A DNA stretch of 64,000 nt from Gayadomonas joobiniege G7 (GCF_000300815.1 NZ_AMRX01000001.1:434001-498000), one strand, 5' to 3'. Shown: positions 47,472 through 56,609, numbered from the stretch's first letter. Notes: generated by a model not told the origin, from the sequence alone. Numbers and translations are program-made.

Positions 47472-47819
47472 TCACTTACCAGATAACTCGCTTTCTTCCC
47501 ACGATTTATAATGGTCTTTTAGATTTGCACCTTCAACCAAAGGGTTAAGAACTAAAAATTTTCTCTTTGAAATCCCCCGAACAACTAAAGTCAACGCAAC
47601 AATAACCAAAAAAGAGACTTTAATTGTTGGCCACATGATAGCTAATGCCCAATCCATAGCTGTCTCAATTCCATGTTCACCAACCAGAGCACTAATGAAT
47701 TCAAATGACATCATAAACAGCACAAGAGCGCCTCCTCGAACAAACAGTTCTTTCATCAAAAATGGAAGATCCAGAACAACGTAAAATTTAAACAGAATGA
47801 TAACCTTAGCAATATTCAT
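47472..47819 (-). CDS. Putative immunity protein D (small membrane protein)
   Basis: A 115-aa membrane protein with three hydrophobic segments (residues 5-18, 28-44 and 65-85) and a charged cytoplasmic-type tail (NLKDHYKSWEESELSGK). It starts 12 bases after tip D, is intact, and is the natural immunity gene of the Rhs tip D by position. The similar short tail WEESEL and the downstream proteins in this array share only general character, not clear sequence identity. Family unknown. Confidence 0.65.
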   Translation of the reverse strand: MNIAKVIILFKFYVVLDLPFLMKELFVRGGALVLFMMSFEFISALVGEHGIETAMDWALAIMWPTIKVSFLVIVALTLVVRGISKRKFLVLNPLVEGANLKDHYKSWEESELSGK

Positions 47820-47831
47820 AATATATTTCCT

Positions 47832-48410
47832 TTAGCACTTTGCAACTAAAGCACTGCATGCTGCTTTCATTGCGGACTGATCTACAACATTGCCAATCTC
47901 CTGTTGTGCATTAGAGACATTATTCAATAATTGTTCTGGTGATGTGTTTCCGGACATTACTGATATGCCAACATTCACAACGGCTCCAACGACACCACCA
48001 AAAACAGTCAGCGGATCAAGGAACTCGCCATTTGGATCTCTGTACTTATATGGATTGTTGTTAACGTACAAATAACGGTTAAAGGACATGACTGGGTTTG
48101 AAGACGTATAACCAACAGGATCATTCGAATAAAAACGCCCTATGACTGGGTCATAAGATCGTGCCTGCATATTCACTAAACCTGAGCTATCTTCCACATG
48201 TCCAGTATAGCCAATTGAATTGTTTTTCGCCGGTTGACCATTTAACTGCTTTCCAAACGGTAAATAATAGCTGCGGTCTGCTAGCAAAGCTTCAGGTGAT
48301 GCAGGCATAATCATATTAAAAGGTCGTGTTTTTATGTCTGCTTTACTGCCTTTGCTTTCAACCCGAGCTAGTAGCCTGCTTTTCCAGCGTAAATCTGGCT
48401 GTTTAACCAA
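47832..48410 (-). pseudogene. Rhs core end and toxin tip D
   Basis: About 192 residues that contain the end of the Rhs repeat-associated core: SYYLPFGKQLNGQ, IGYTGHVEDSSGLVNMQARS, DPVIGRFYSNDPVGY, MSFNRYLYVNNNPYKYRDPN. After GEFLDPL the sequence becomes the variable tip (GGVVGAVVNVGISVMSGNTS to the end, with a C-terminal AACSALVAKC). The 5' side of the core is missing: it stops against an IS66 remnant at about 48393. Rhs cores form a shell that encloses and cleaves off a C-terminal toxin, so this is a C-terminal fragment. The putative immunity gene follows. Confidence 0.82.
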
Positions 48411-48563
48411 ACTATAAACGGCGCTAACGCCAGCGTAATATTGTTCAATATCATCGAAACCGCTAAAGCTAACGGCGTCACATTTTACGATTATGTTAGC
48501 GGAAACTTTGCCGAAATCTGCAAGCCTGATTGTGACATTGACATTTATTACCTTGGAATATAA
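48393..48563 (+). pseudogene. IS66 transposase (TnpC) C-terminal remnant
   Basis: Plus-strand frame reading WLFNQTINGANASVILFNII then ETAKANG and ending in a stop at 48563. The block GANAS..L..IIETAKANG is the C-terminal signature of IS66 transposases. Nothing more of the transposase is present. It abuts the truncated Rhs core D, and a related tail is at 52312-52401. Confidence 0.75.
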
Positions 48564-48735
48564 AAAGCCAAGTGTGGTTTAACCAACGGTTACATATTAA
48601 CTCTCTTGCTCGAAGTAATTAAACCTATTAATTAGTATCGATAATTCAAAACGGAATCACCCTTTTGAAAGTAAAAAGCCCCGCGAGTGCATAACTTCAA
48701 GTAAGCACAGGGCGAGGCTTTGGGTTCAAAATGCT
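48564..48735. other. Spacer with imperfect hairpin
   Basis: About 170 bases without a supported gene. It contains a weak imperfect inverted repeat around 48675-48722 (AAAGCC...GGCTTT at its ends) that could act as a terminator for the minus-strand immunity gene C. Confidence 0.35.
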
Positions 48736-48981
48736 CTATTTCAATCCTTTTCTTTCTCTGGGTCTATCTGCTTCAGGGTTAAAATATAAATACAAAACAA
48801 AAATTACGTACATCGAAGAAAAAACTCCGACTACGGTAATAAAAAATCTAATAAGAGCTTCCTCAGTTGTCCCAACCACTTCAGAGGTCAACATTCGATA
48901 AAGAACTATCAAAATAATTATCCCTGAAGATACCGCCGCAAACTTTATTGCCCTTTTAAATATGCTTTTCTGTTCCAGAAT
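48736..48981 (-). CDS. Putative immunity gene C, no usual start codon
   Basis: An uninterrupted frame of about 80 codons that begins right at the stop of tip C and reads LEQKSIFKRAIKFAAVSSGI, then two membrane segments (IIILIVLYRML and FFITVVGVFSSMYVIFVLYL) and a basic tail ERKGLK. There is no ATG, GTG or TTG between the upstream in-frame stop and this sequence; initiation would have to use ATT or CTG. Either the start was lost or a rare start is used. By position it is the immunity gene of tip C. Confidence 0.5.
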   Translation of the reverse strand: MLEQKSIFKRAIKFAAVSSGIIILIVLYRMLTSEVVGTTEEALIRFFITVVGVFSSMYVIFVLYLYFNPEADRPRERKGLK

Positions 48982-49160
48982 TAATTTTGCCTTTTATCAT
49001 CTAGTTGTTTATCAACTGCCTTACCAGCCACATTAGATGTAAGCTGAGTAGCAACATCTCCAGCCTGATTACCCATAGCACCAAAGGTATCCTTAGCAAA
49101 TTCCGCAAATTTACTAATTGCGCGTCCTACTTGGATATCTGGATCATTCGAATAAAAACG
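48981..49160 (-). pseudogene. Displaced Rhs toxin tip C with core boundary
   Basis: Open frame RFYSNDPDIQVGRAISKFAE continuing to DDKRQN and a stop. It begins with the conserved RFYSNDP that ends the Rhs core at tips A and D, then diverges completely, so it is a third tip joined at the same core position. It has no start codon and lies directly after the stop of immunity gene B. The tip is only about 55 residues and appears shortened. Confidence 0.65.
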
Positions 49161-49161
49161 A

Positions 49162-49458
49162 TTACTCTCGTTTAAAAAAATTCAAATTTAACTTCCCATT
49201 TTTTCTAAAAATATCAGTGTCAGAAGATTCCCCTTCTTCAATACCTTTTTTGACCCCCGTATAAGCGACTAAAAAAGCAATTACTAAAGAAGTTATTACG
49301 ACTCCAATATATCCGAGTAAGACATTTGTAAGTTTCAATTTCTCGTCAGCACTAATGCTCACACTAAAAATAAATAAAGCTGACAACACCGCAAGGGCGA
49401 ACCAGAACATATACCTAAGCCCCTTAAGAAAAGCAGCATTAGCTGTAGTTTTTTTCAC
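49162..49458 (-). CDS. Putative immunity protein B (small membrane protein)
   Basis: A 98-aa membrane protein with two clear helices (FWFALAVLSALFIFSV and VLLGYIGVVITSLVIAFLVA) and a charged tail (EGESSDTDIFRKNGKLN). It starts with GTG that overlaps the frame-corrected stop of tip B (TAGTG). The frame is intact. By position it is the immunity gene of tip B. Confidence 0.65.
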   Translation of the reverse strand: MKKTTANAAFLKGLRYMFWFALAVLSALFIFSVSISADEKLKLTNVLLGYIGVVITSLVIAFLVAYTGVKKGIEEGESSDTDIFRKNGKLNLNFFKRE

Positions 49459-49735
49459 TAATTATTTTCCTTAAGTTCATAATTGATTTTGCTCGCTGCT
49501 ACACCCTCAGCAGTTTTAACCATCCTTTACCAGTCTCTGTTATGGTTTTGTCTAATGCTGTCATTCCAGTGTTAACTGTAGCAGTTTTCACACCTGCGAT
49601 TTTACTGATGACACCGAGCTTTCCTTTAGTCGCAGAAACGGTTGCTTTTCCCGGCCCAGCAATTTCAGTAGTAAACATTTTATATAAAACTAATAGCAAT
49701 ATAATCGTAGACGCAACTGCTGCTAGTTTTCATGC
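49459..49735 (-). pseudogene. Displaced Rhs toxin tip B, frameshifted
   Basis: An open frame without a proper start reads through a hydrophobic stretch (STIILLLVLYKMF) to KGKLGVISKIAGVKTATVNT and TETGKGWLKLLRV, then stops at 49499. With one more A in the run after GWL the frame continues as KTAEGVAASKINYELKENN and stops immediately before immunity gene B. So the tip has lost one base. No Rhs core remains in front of it. Confidence 0.55.
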
Positions 49736-49749
49736 CCTTATAAATATAG

Positions 49750-50076
49750 TTACGACTGTTTATTCCACTTTTCTTGTAGCGCTTTGGGGTCGCTTGACCC
49801 GTTAACCTTCACTATTTCTTTTTTCAAAAATTTAGTCCTCGAAGACAATCTTAAGATAAAAGTCATCGTAAAAAAGATAAAAAATAAAGGTAAAAAAACT
49901 GAAACAAAAAATTCAACCGAACTATTTACTGAGTCAGCAAAAGTATTACCAAATATAAATTTATCCAAAAAATTCAATACGGAAAATGCACCAGAGAAAA
50001 CTAAGGTTCTAATAAAACTATCTTTAAAGCATTGTGGAGCATCTAAACAGTAAAAAAGTAATTCGTTCTTCGTCAT
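49750..50076 (-). CDS. Putative immunity protein A (small membrane protein)
   Basis: A 108-aa membrane protein with two strong hydrophobic segments (FIRTLVFSGAFSVLNFL and FFVSVFLPLFFIFFTMTFIL) and a basic tail (RTKFLKKEIVKVN). It starts eight bases after the frame-corrected stop of tip A. The frame is intact. Identified as immunity by position only. Confidence 0.62.
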   Translation of the reverse strand: MTKNELLFYCLDAPQCFKDSFIRTLVFSGAFSVLNFLDKFIFGNTFADSVNSSVEFFVSVFLPLFFIFFTMTFILRLSSRTKFLKKEIVKVNGSSDPKALQEKWNKQS

Positions 50077-50084
50077 AACTTATT

Positions 50085-50749
50085 TCAACAGTGTGGATTA
50101 GCAGGAAGGCACTTGCCCATACGGTCATCAATAGCTTTCGCGGTATTATTAGCAGCACCTTTGTTAATCGCTTCTTTAATTGCTTGTTGCCCAAGACCGC
50201 CAACAAGTCCAGACTTGACTCCGTTACCTAGCCTAATGTTTTATTTGTTATATTTTTAGTTTGTCCATTTGCCATTTTCGTTAATTGTCCCTTAAAAGCA
50301 CTTGCATTATTGCCTCTTCCACTGGTGACACCAGGTGCCTTAATGCTTGGTACTTTACCAACAGCGACCCCTACAAGACCTGAAGTGACGACCTTACCAA
50401 AACTAGCATCTTTACCAGACGCAGCATTTGCACCCTGCGTGATTGCTTCGCCAGAAGCCGACCCTATACCGTTTGCAGCTGGAAGCGGTACTCCATTTGC
50501 CACAAGAGCCCCTGTAATTGCGCCCCCTGAAAATGAACCTACCGCTTGTTGCCAACTCATATTCCCGCCAGATGAAATCAAATCTAGAGTCAAACCCACA
50601 GTTCCACCAACCAACCCTCCTACTACAGAATGCAAAAATTGTCTATCTGGGTCAGTATATTTATATGGATTATTATTTGTATATAAATACCGGTTAAACG
50701 ACATTACAGGGTTTGCAGCAGTATACCCAACCGGATCATTCGAATAAAA
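50085..50749 (-). pseudogene. Rhs core end and toxin tip A, frameshifted
   Basis: From FYSNDPVGYTAANPVMSFNR and YLYTNNNPYKYTDPD the conserved end of the Rhs core is recognisable, nearly identical in kind to tip D. The variable tip is Gly/Ala-rich (SVVGGLVGGTVGLTLDLISS...). The frame stops at 50228 after NITNKTLG; restoring one base (or removing five) gives NGVKSGLVGGLGQQAIKEAI and an end at 50085 with CLPANPHC. The 5' side is cut by the left end of the IS3 element at 50750. The immunity gene follows directly. Confidence 0.78.
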
Positions 50750-50820
50750 CTGTAGTGGTAGAGTGATTTTGGCCACCTAATTAGAGGATGTTATGATTAA
50801 TTCATAGCAGAATTAGGTGA

Positions 50821-51138
<318 letters not shown>

Positions 51139-51182
51139 TCGAAAAACTCAATCAGAGCCATAAAAATCGATATCCAGTTAAG

Positions 51183-52295
51183 ATGCTATGTGAAGTTTTT
51201 GGCGTTCACCGAAGCAGTTATAAGTATTGGTTAGTACGAGATAATTTACCCTCAACAGAACAACTCGTATTACAAGAAAAAGTCAGGGAAGCTCACGAAT
51301 TAAGCTGCGGCTCGGCTGGGGCTCGGACGATTAGTGACATAATTACTCAAGATGAAAGTGATATAACCTTAAGTCGCTACCGAGCCAGTAAGTTGATGAA
51401 AAACCTTGGTTTAGTAAGTTGCCAATTACCGCAACATGCTTATAAAAAAGCAGCGAAAGAGCATGTCGCTATTCCAAATTTATTGGCTCGACAATTTGAT
51501 GTTGCAGCGCCAAATCAAGTATGGTGTGGTGATGTGACCTATGTTTGGACTGGAAGTCGCTGGTCATATTTAGCAGTTGTCATCGACTTATTTGCACGTA
51601 AACCAATTGGTTGGGCAATGTCTAATTCACCAGACAGTGAGTTAACAGTAAAGGCTCTAACTATGGCTTATGAATTACGGGGTTGCCCAAAAGGAGTAAT
51701 GTTCCATAGCGATCAAGGTAGTCATTACACGAGCACGGTAGGCATTGTGGCTAACAACGAGCTTAATCGAGAATTTAATGTTAAGCATCTAAACCGGGGG
51801 TGGGTAACAGATACCACCTATATCAAGACGCATGAGGGATTTCTTTTTCTAGCCGTTGTTATGGATTTGTACGCAAGAAATATCGTTGGCTGGTCAATGA
51901 GCGACAGAATGACCGAAGATCTGGCAATGCAGGCGGTCACTGCGGCATATTGGCGCAAAAAACCTAAGCACCAAATCAATCTGCATTCGGATCAAGGCTC
52001 TCACTCTCAGTATTCCAGTCGGCAATTCAGAAAGCTACTTGATATGTATAATATAAAGCCGAGTATGAGTCGCTGTGGTAACTGTCACGATAACGCTGTC
52101 GCTGAGAGCTTTTTCAGCAATTTGAAAAAGTAAAAAATACGCCGCCGTATTTATCCAAATCGCGCCGAAGCAAAGCGGGCTGTTTTTCATTATATTGAAA
52201 TGGTTTACAATCCGACCCGACGTCACACGAAAAATGGTAGAATGTCACCGAACGATTTCGAGCGTAAATATTTTAAACAGATAGAAGGTGTCTAG
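51183..52295 (+). pseudogene. Chimeric IS3 transposase OrfB with a nonsense codon
   Basis: The open frame runs to TAA at 52131-52133, where the family normally has a Glu in NLKKEKIRRRIYP; past that codon the frame is open again to 52295 (ending NDFERKYFKQIEGV). The protein holds two successive integrase cores. The first has WCGDVTYVW and HSDQGSHYTS, then after a short junction at about 51735-51770 the sequence starts again with WVTDTTYIKT, then HSDQGSH and AVAESFFS. It therefore has two first and second catalytic Asp blocks and one Glu. The second HSDQGS also has two extra codons (HS) before QYSS. It is a fusion of two OrfB genes and almost certainly inactive. Confidence 0.88.
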
Positions 52296-52311
52296 AGAAG
52301 TCAGGCCTTAC

Positions 52312-52401
52312 CACATCTGGCTGTTTAGCCAAACAAAAAGTGGTGCCAACGCTAGCGCCATTCTCTACAGTATGATTGAAACAGCAAAGGCCAACGGCTT
52401 G
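52312..52401 (+). pseudogene. IS66 transposase (TnpC) C-terminal remnant, second copy
   Basis: Plus-strand frame HIWLFSQTKSGANASAILYS then MIETAKANGL. It is the same C-terminal block as at 48393-48563 but with about 30% different bases, so it comes from another or diverged copy. It abuts the right end of the IS3 element on one side and an antisense IS66-type accessory gene fragment on the other. Confidence 0.7.
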
Positions 52402-52503
52402 CCTGCGCAATTCAACCGGTGTTAAAGAGCCTAACGTGTCTTTGTTGTGACGCCAGCGGTCAAATTGTGCTTTAATTTGCTCTAAAGAGGTTGAGGTATT
52501 CAT
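52402..52503 (-). pseudogene. Possible IS66-type accessory gene, 5' fragment
   Basis: The first 34 residues (MNTSTSLEQIKAQFDRWRHN and TLGSLTPVELRRQA) resemble the small helix-turn-helix ORF at the 5' end of IS66-like elements. The reading frame then runs antisense into the TnpC remnant and ends at 52273, so only the start is genuine. The upstream sequence at about 52571-52582 begins GTAAGC on the minus strand, which could be an IS66-like left end. Confidence 0.4.
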
Positions 52504-52786
52504 TGATTGCTCTAATTTGTTTAGGTTGCAATCAAGTATGCCGGATGTTTTTTAATTATTTGCGCTAGCTTACCGTAAGGTCACGAGCGTGGGAAACTAC
52601 ATTATTTTAGTCAAATCTCATGATAAATAACGGGGTAATTTATACGACAAGTACGTGATGATCTACAAATAAGGGGTAAGTCAAAACTTAAATGATAATA
52701 ACTCTCAAGTGTCGCCGACCCCTTTTATTTTATCAAATAATTAAATTAAAGAATTCAGAACTCTAATTATTGTTCAGGGTAATGAA
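52504..52786. other. Intergenic region
   Basis: About 280 bases with a possible IS66-like left end near 52571-52582 and otherwise no supported gene. Confidence 0.35.
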
Positions 52787-53017
52787 TTATAAACTTAAGT
52801 AAAATATCCATGCAGACGGTAAAAATAGCAACGACATATAAAAAGCTATAATTCTAGAATTACTATGCCGTTCAGTCGGGATTCCCGATAATAGTATGAT
52901 TACTGTAAAAGTACTAAAAATAAATAATGGTAATGGGTTATATATTGATGAAATAACCCCGATAGCCACCCCAAAGACTATAGAAAAAAATAAAAGTATT
53001 AGTTTACTCTTCGCCAT
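52787..53017 (-). CDS. Putative immunity protein 1 (small membrane protein)
   Basis: A 76-aa protein that is almost entirely membrane-embedded: helices LILLFFSIVFGVAIGVISSI, LPLFIFSTFTVIILL and IIAFYMSLLFLPSAWIFYL. Its start overlaps the end of tip 1 by 14 bases. It is the first of seven such genes in the array. Family not recognised. Confidence 0.65.
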   Translation of the reverse strand: MAKSKLILLFFSIVFGVAIGVISSIYNPLPLFIFSTFTVIILLSGIPTERHSNSRIIAFYMSLLFLPSAWIFYLSL

Positions 53018-53300
53018 ACAGTGCCTCTATTACAACCTCATTTAACTTAGCTGCACCTTTTTCGACGTTCGTTTCTATGGATTTAGTCGTATCTCCAACT
53101 AACGCTAAACCTCCCAACGGAGATAATAGAATACCTGTCACAGTTCTGCCAATCATATGACCCACAGTTTTTGGTGTCACCTTGTCTTTAATTGTATCAC
53201 CTAAAATTTTAGCTCCTTCAACCACTAATTCAGGGTTGTCGACTGCATCTTCAACTGCAGTTGATATTGCTGCGTCCATAATATGCCCTTCTAATGTTTG
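53004..53300 (-). pseudogene. Rhs toxin tip 1
   Basis: The frame reads LGQTLEGHIMDAAISTAVED and VTPKTVGHMIGRTVTGILLS, ending KLNEVVIEALYGEE. It is Gly/hydrophobic-rich in the middle (LLSPLGGLALVG). Upstream it is fused out of frame to the N-terminal fragment of the Rhs gene near 53295, so the Rhs core between is deleted. The immunity gene overlaps its stop. Confidence 0.6.
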
Positions 53301-53943
53301 GCCCAGTATTTCCTGAAGGAGTTTTTCCCGAGTGATGCCGGAACAAAAAATCACCAGTATTTACTGTTTGCCCCATCCCTTTTTCAAAATCAATCACTTG
53401 ATATTCTCGTTCAGTGATCACAATCTCATCCAAGGCCATATCACCTCGATATCCACCGGCCGCCGTGCCTACAAACCGAATACGCACCTCATCTACAAAT
53501 TTTTGTAAAGAAAAAGACGCTTTTTTCCAGTCTTCAGTACTGCTCGTGTGTTGCTGCCCTGATACGCTGAAAATCTCATACCAGATTCCATCTGAATAAA
53601 CTTCAACGGAAAGCGTCCCCATATCAGTACCAAACATGTGATAATAAAAGCTCAAATTTTTCGGCCTAAATTTATTGAGATATAAAACCGCCTGATCGGA
53701 TGCGGTATGTGCAGACCCCTTAGATGTTTCCAAATAGATATAAGATTTAGTGCCCCTCGCACCAAAGGAAGGTCCTGTATGACCAGAGGGCGTCGAACCA
53801 CTGTAGCGCTTAAATTGGTACTCCCCTGTGTTTGAAAAAGGAGCTAAGCTCTGCTCGAAGTCAACTGACATTGCGAAGAGATTTGAAACAAAAAAGACAC
53901 ACCCTAGTCGGAGTAGCAAACTGCACAAAACAAAAGTTTTCAT
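53251..53943 (-). pseudogene. N-terminal fragment of a secreted Rhs-type protein with MAM-like repeats
   Basis: It begins with a Sec signal peptide (MKTFVLCSLLLRLGCVFFVS...AMS), then a MAM-type lectin-like domain: VDFEQSLAPFSNTGEYQFKR, SGSTPSGHTGPSFG, FYYHMFGTDMGTLSVEVYSD and DEIVITEREYQ. A second copy starts with IDFEKGMGQTVNTGDFLFRH and SGKTPSGNTGP but is cut near 53295 and then runs out of frame to a stop at 53251. The start at 53943 has AAAGGA upstream. The protein would be exported by Sec rather than loaded onto a type VI spike; no PAAR domain is present. It is the surviving 5' end of the Rhs gene. Confidence 0.72.
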
Positions 53944-53973
53944 AGCTGAATTTCCTTTGCTCGAATAAATCAA

Positions 53974-54395
53974 TAAACAATATTTAATTAGTAACTCAAG
54001 CCGATTAATTACCTACACTTCGACCAAAGTTATGCGTGCAGTTGATGGTTATAGCTCAAGATATCCCCTTAGTTAAAAGGTTATCTAAGATTATGTTTTA
54101 TATGAATTTATATAGCATCACTTTGAAAATAGTCATCTTCTATATTAAATTTTAAGTATATAAATTCACCTCATTTGTAAAATTTTCTATACACCCCTCA
54201 CTCTCCCCCTGATCAAAAATAAACCTCATCCCGTATTTTTGTTAACCAGTGCGAAAAGATCACAACTGACATTGATCTTACACAAAGTGTTATTAAACTT
54301 AATTTTTACAGGTAGTTAAAAATGGATGTAGTCAGGCGTTAGATTCCATTTTGGTGTTGTCACTGAGCAAACCGATAATAAAAGGAGCAAAAAGC
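53974..54395. other. Intergenic region upstream of egtD
   Basis: AT-rich, about 420 bases, divergent between the Rhs gene and egtD. Apart from the inverted repeat at 54256-54279, nothing is supported. Confidence 0.4.
54256..54279. promoter_or_regulatory. Inverted repeat upstream of egtD
   Basis: AAGATCA and TGATCTT separated by ten bases, 117 bases before the egtD start. Operator-like, but no known consensus recognised. Confidence 0.35.
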
Positions 54396-55370
54396 ATGTT
54401 TGATTCACCAGCCACATTAGCGCAGCAGGAGTCTAATCAGTTTTTACAAGACGTTTGGCAAGGTTTAAGTAGCAAACAAAAATATCTTGAGTCTAAATAT
54501 TTTTATGATGAAAACGGTGATGTTATTTTTCAAAAAATAATGGACTGTTCTGACTATTATTTAACACGCTGCGAAATGGACATTTTAAAAAATAAAACCG
54601 CCGAACTCGCGTTTCCGATTACCGCCCCTGGTACTCCATTCGATTTAATCGAGTTAGGTGCTGGAGATGCCTCAAAAACTTATTTTTTATTAAAACATTT
54701 ACTAAAATCGAACGCTGACTTTGTTTACAAACCAATAGATATTTCCGGCCACATCTTAGATGTGTTGGAAGATAACTTAAGTCAGCAGTTACCAAACCTT
54801 AAAGTAGCGCCGTGCGAAGGCGATTATTTTCAAGCGCTTGATCGCATCTGCCAAACCTCTAATCGACGTAAAATAGTTTTATTTTTGGGTTCTAATATTG
54901 GCAATATGCAATTGGACGAGTCGGAATCATTTTGCCAGCAAATGGCACACCATTTAAACCCTGGTGATTTTGCAATTGTTGGATTTGATTTAAAAAAGAA
55001 CCCCAAAACCATTTTAAAAGCGTATGACGATGACGAGGGTGTTACCAGCGAGTTTAACTTAAACTTATTGCACCGAATCAACAGAGATCTCGATGGTAAT
55101 TTTGATCTTAAGCAATTTGAGCACTATCAAAACTACGACCCATTAACAGGTGCTTGCCGCAGCTTTTTAGTCAGCTTAACAGAACAAACCGTTACCATTG
55201 CTGGTAGAGATTTTTATTTTGCAAAAGACGAAGCTATTTATATGGAGGTTTCACAAAAATACTCTCCCGAAGATATAGACGAACTTGCAGAGCGAAGTGG
55301 TTTCAAAACGGTATCTCACTGTTATGATCATAAAAAGTGGTATATGGATGCCATCTGGAAGGTTATTTAG
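54396..55370 (+). CDS. egtD: L-histidine N-alpha-methyltransferase EgtD
   Basis: A 324-aa SAM-dependent methyltransferase that trimethylates histidine to hercynine. Characteristic blocks are LESKYFYDENGDVIFQKI, YYLTRCEMDIL, LIELGAGDASKTY (SAM binding), LFLGSNIGNM and FAIVGFDLKK. The start at 54396 has AGGAG upstream. The egtB homologue follows after six bases. No gamma-glutamylcysteine ligase (egtA), egtC or egtE gene is nearby. Confidence 0.92.
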   Translation: MFDSPATLAQQESNQFLQDVWQGLSSKQKYLESKYFYDENGDVIFQKIMDCSDYYLTRCEMDILKNKTAELAFPITAPGTPFDLIELGAGDASKTYFLLKHLLKSNADFVYKPIDISGHILDVLEDNLSQQLPNLKVAPCEGDYFQALDRICQTSNRRKIVLFLGSNIGNMQLDESESFCQQMAHHLNPGDFAIVGFDLKKNPKTILKAYDDDEGVTSEFNLNLLHRINRDLDGNFDLKQFEHYQNYDPLTGACRSFLVSLTEQTVTIAGRDFYFAKDEAIYMEVSQKYSPEDIDELAERSGFKTVSHCYDHKKWYMDAIWKVI

Positions 55371-55376
55371 TCTTTT

Positions 55377-56534
55377 ATGCCAAATCATTTATTAAAATAT
55401 TATCAACAAGTGCGGGCACGCAGTGAAGAAATATGCGCGCCATTGCAAACCGAAGATTATGTTGTTCAACCCGTCGCAGAGGTCAGTCCTCCTAAATGGC
55501 ACCTAGGGCATACCAGCTGGTTTTTTGAAACCTTTGTGCTTGCCGACTACCAACCAGACTATCAAGTGTTTAATGACCAGTTTAACTATATTTTTAATAG
55601 TTATTACGAAACGGTCGGAAAACGTGTTGTGCGTACCGACAGAGGCAACTTAAGTCGCCCAACAGTAAAAGAAATTTACGCCTATCGCGCGCATGTTAAT
55701 CAAGCCATGCAAAAGTTAATTCTAAACCAGGGGACAGACGCTAAGCTGGTTAAACTCATCACGCTTGGGTTGCAACACGAGCAGCAGCATCAAGAACTAT
55801 TAATTACTGATATCAAGTATATTTTGGGCCACAACCCGCTACTTCCGCCATGTACTTTATTAACAGATAGCGAGCTACCAAGCAGTAATACTTGGCTGAC
55901 GATAAATTCGGGCCTATACACTATTGGCCATTCTGGACAAGGTTTTTGTTTTGATAATGAATTGTGCCAACACAAGGTGTATTTAAACCCTTTTCAAATT
56001 CAAAAACACCCAGTTAGCAATGTTGAGTTTTTACAATTTATAAAAGCAGGTGGCTATCAAAACTTTGAATATTGGCACTCAGCCGGTTGGGATTGGGTAC
56101 AACAAAACAAAATCACAGCCCCTTTATATTGGCATTATGTTAATGGCGAGTGGCGTTATTACAATACCCAAGGTCTCACTCAGATCGCCTTAAACCAAGC
56201 GGTTAATCATATTAGTTATTATGAAGCAAGCGCCTACGCACAATGGAAAGGGCTATCGCTCCCCACTGAAGCTCAATGGGAAGTGGCATCAGAGCAACTA
56301 AACTGGGGGCAACGCTGGGAGTGGACCAATAGCGCATACCTTCCCTACCCTGGTTTTAAAAAGCTGCCAGGTGCCATCGGCGAATATAATGGCAAATTTA
56401 TGGTTAACCAAATGGTGCTTAGAGGTGCCTCAATTGCCACCTCACCCGGCCATGCCAGAGTCACCTATCGAAATTTTTTTCATCCACATGAAAGGTGGCA
56501 ATTTATGGGCTTAAGATTAGTCCGAAATCAATAA
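55377..56534 (+). CDS. egtB: EgtB-type sulfoxide synthase (DinB + FGE-sulfatase)
   Basis: A 385-aa non-haem iron enzyme that joins hercynine with a thiol. The N-terminal DinB-like domain has WHLGHTSWFFETF and the HEQQH motif in GLQHEQQHQELL, giving the iron-binding three-His set. The C-terminal formylglycine-generating-enzyme-like domain has PVSNVEFLQF, LPTEAQWEVAS and FMGLRLVRN. At 385 residues it is shorter than mycobacterial EgtB. With no egtA or egtC nearby it may use cysteine or another thiol directly, as type II EgtBs do; a 5-thiohistidine variant cannot be excluded. Confidence 0.87.
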   Translation: MPNHLLKYYQQVRARSEEICAPLQTEDYVVQPVAEVSPPKWHLGHTSWFFETFVLADYQPDYQVFNDQFNYIFNSYYETVGKRVVRTDRGNLSRPTVKEIYAYRAHVNQAMQKLILNQGTDAKLVKLITLGLQHEQQHQELLITDIKYILGHNPLLPPCTLLTDSELPSSNTWLTINSGLYTIGHSGQGFCFDNELCQHKVYLNPFQIQKHPVSNVEFLQFIKAGGYQNFEYWHSAGWDWVQQNKITAPLYWHYVNGEWRYYNTQGLTQIALNQAVNHISYYEASAYAQWKGLSLPTEAQWEVASEQLNWGQRWEWTNSAYLPYPGFKKLPGAIGEYNGKFMVNQMVLRGASIATSPGHARVTYRNFFHPHERWQFMGLRLVRNQ

Positions 56535-56609
56535 TGTGTTTATTTGTCATATTTTTTCAATACATTCGTGCTTACACTAGTGGTTAAACTCTGACCCTTG
56601 CCAGGATTT

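Noticed and set aside
48675-48722. Imperfect hairpin as a clear terminator
   Set aside because: The stem is interrupted and there is no T run; mentioned only in the spacer entry.
49784-50053. Plus-strand 89-aa reading frame
   Set aside because: It is antisense to the membrane protein of immunity gene A and has no family or ribosome-site support.
50310-50747. Plus-strand 145-aa reading frame
   Set aside because: Antisense shadow of Rhs tip A; proline-rich composition typical of such shadows.
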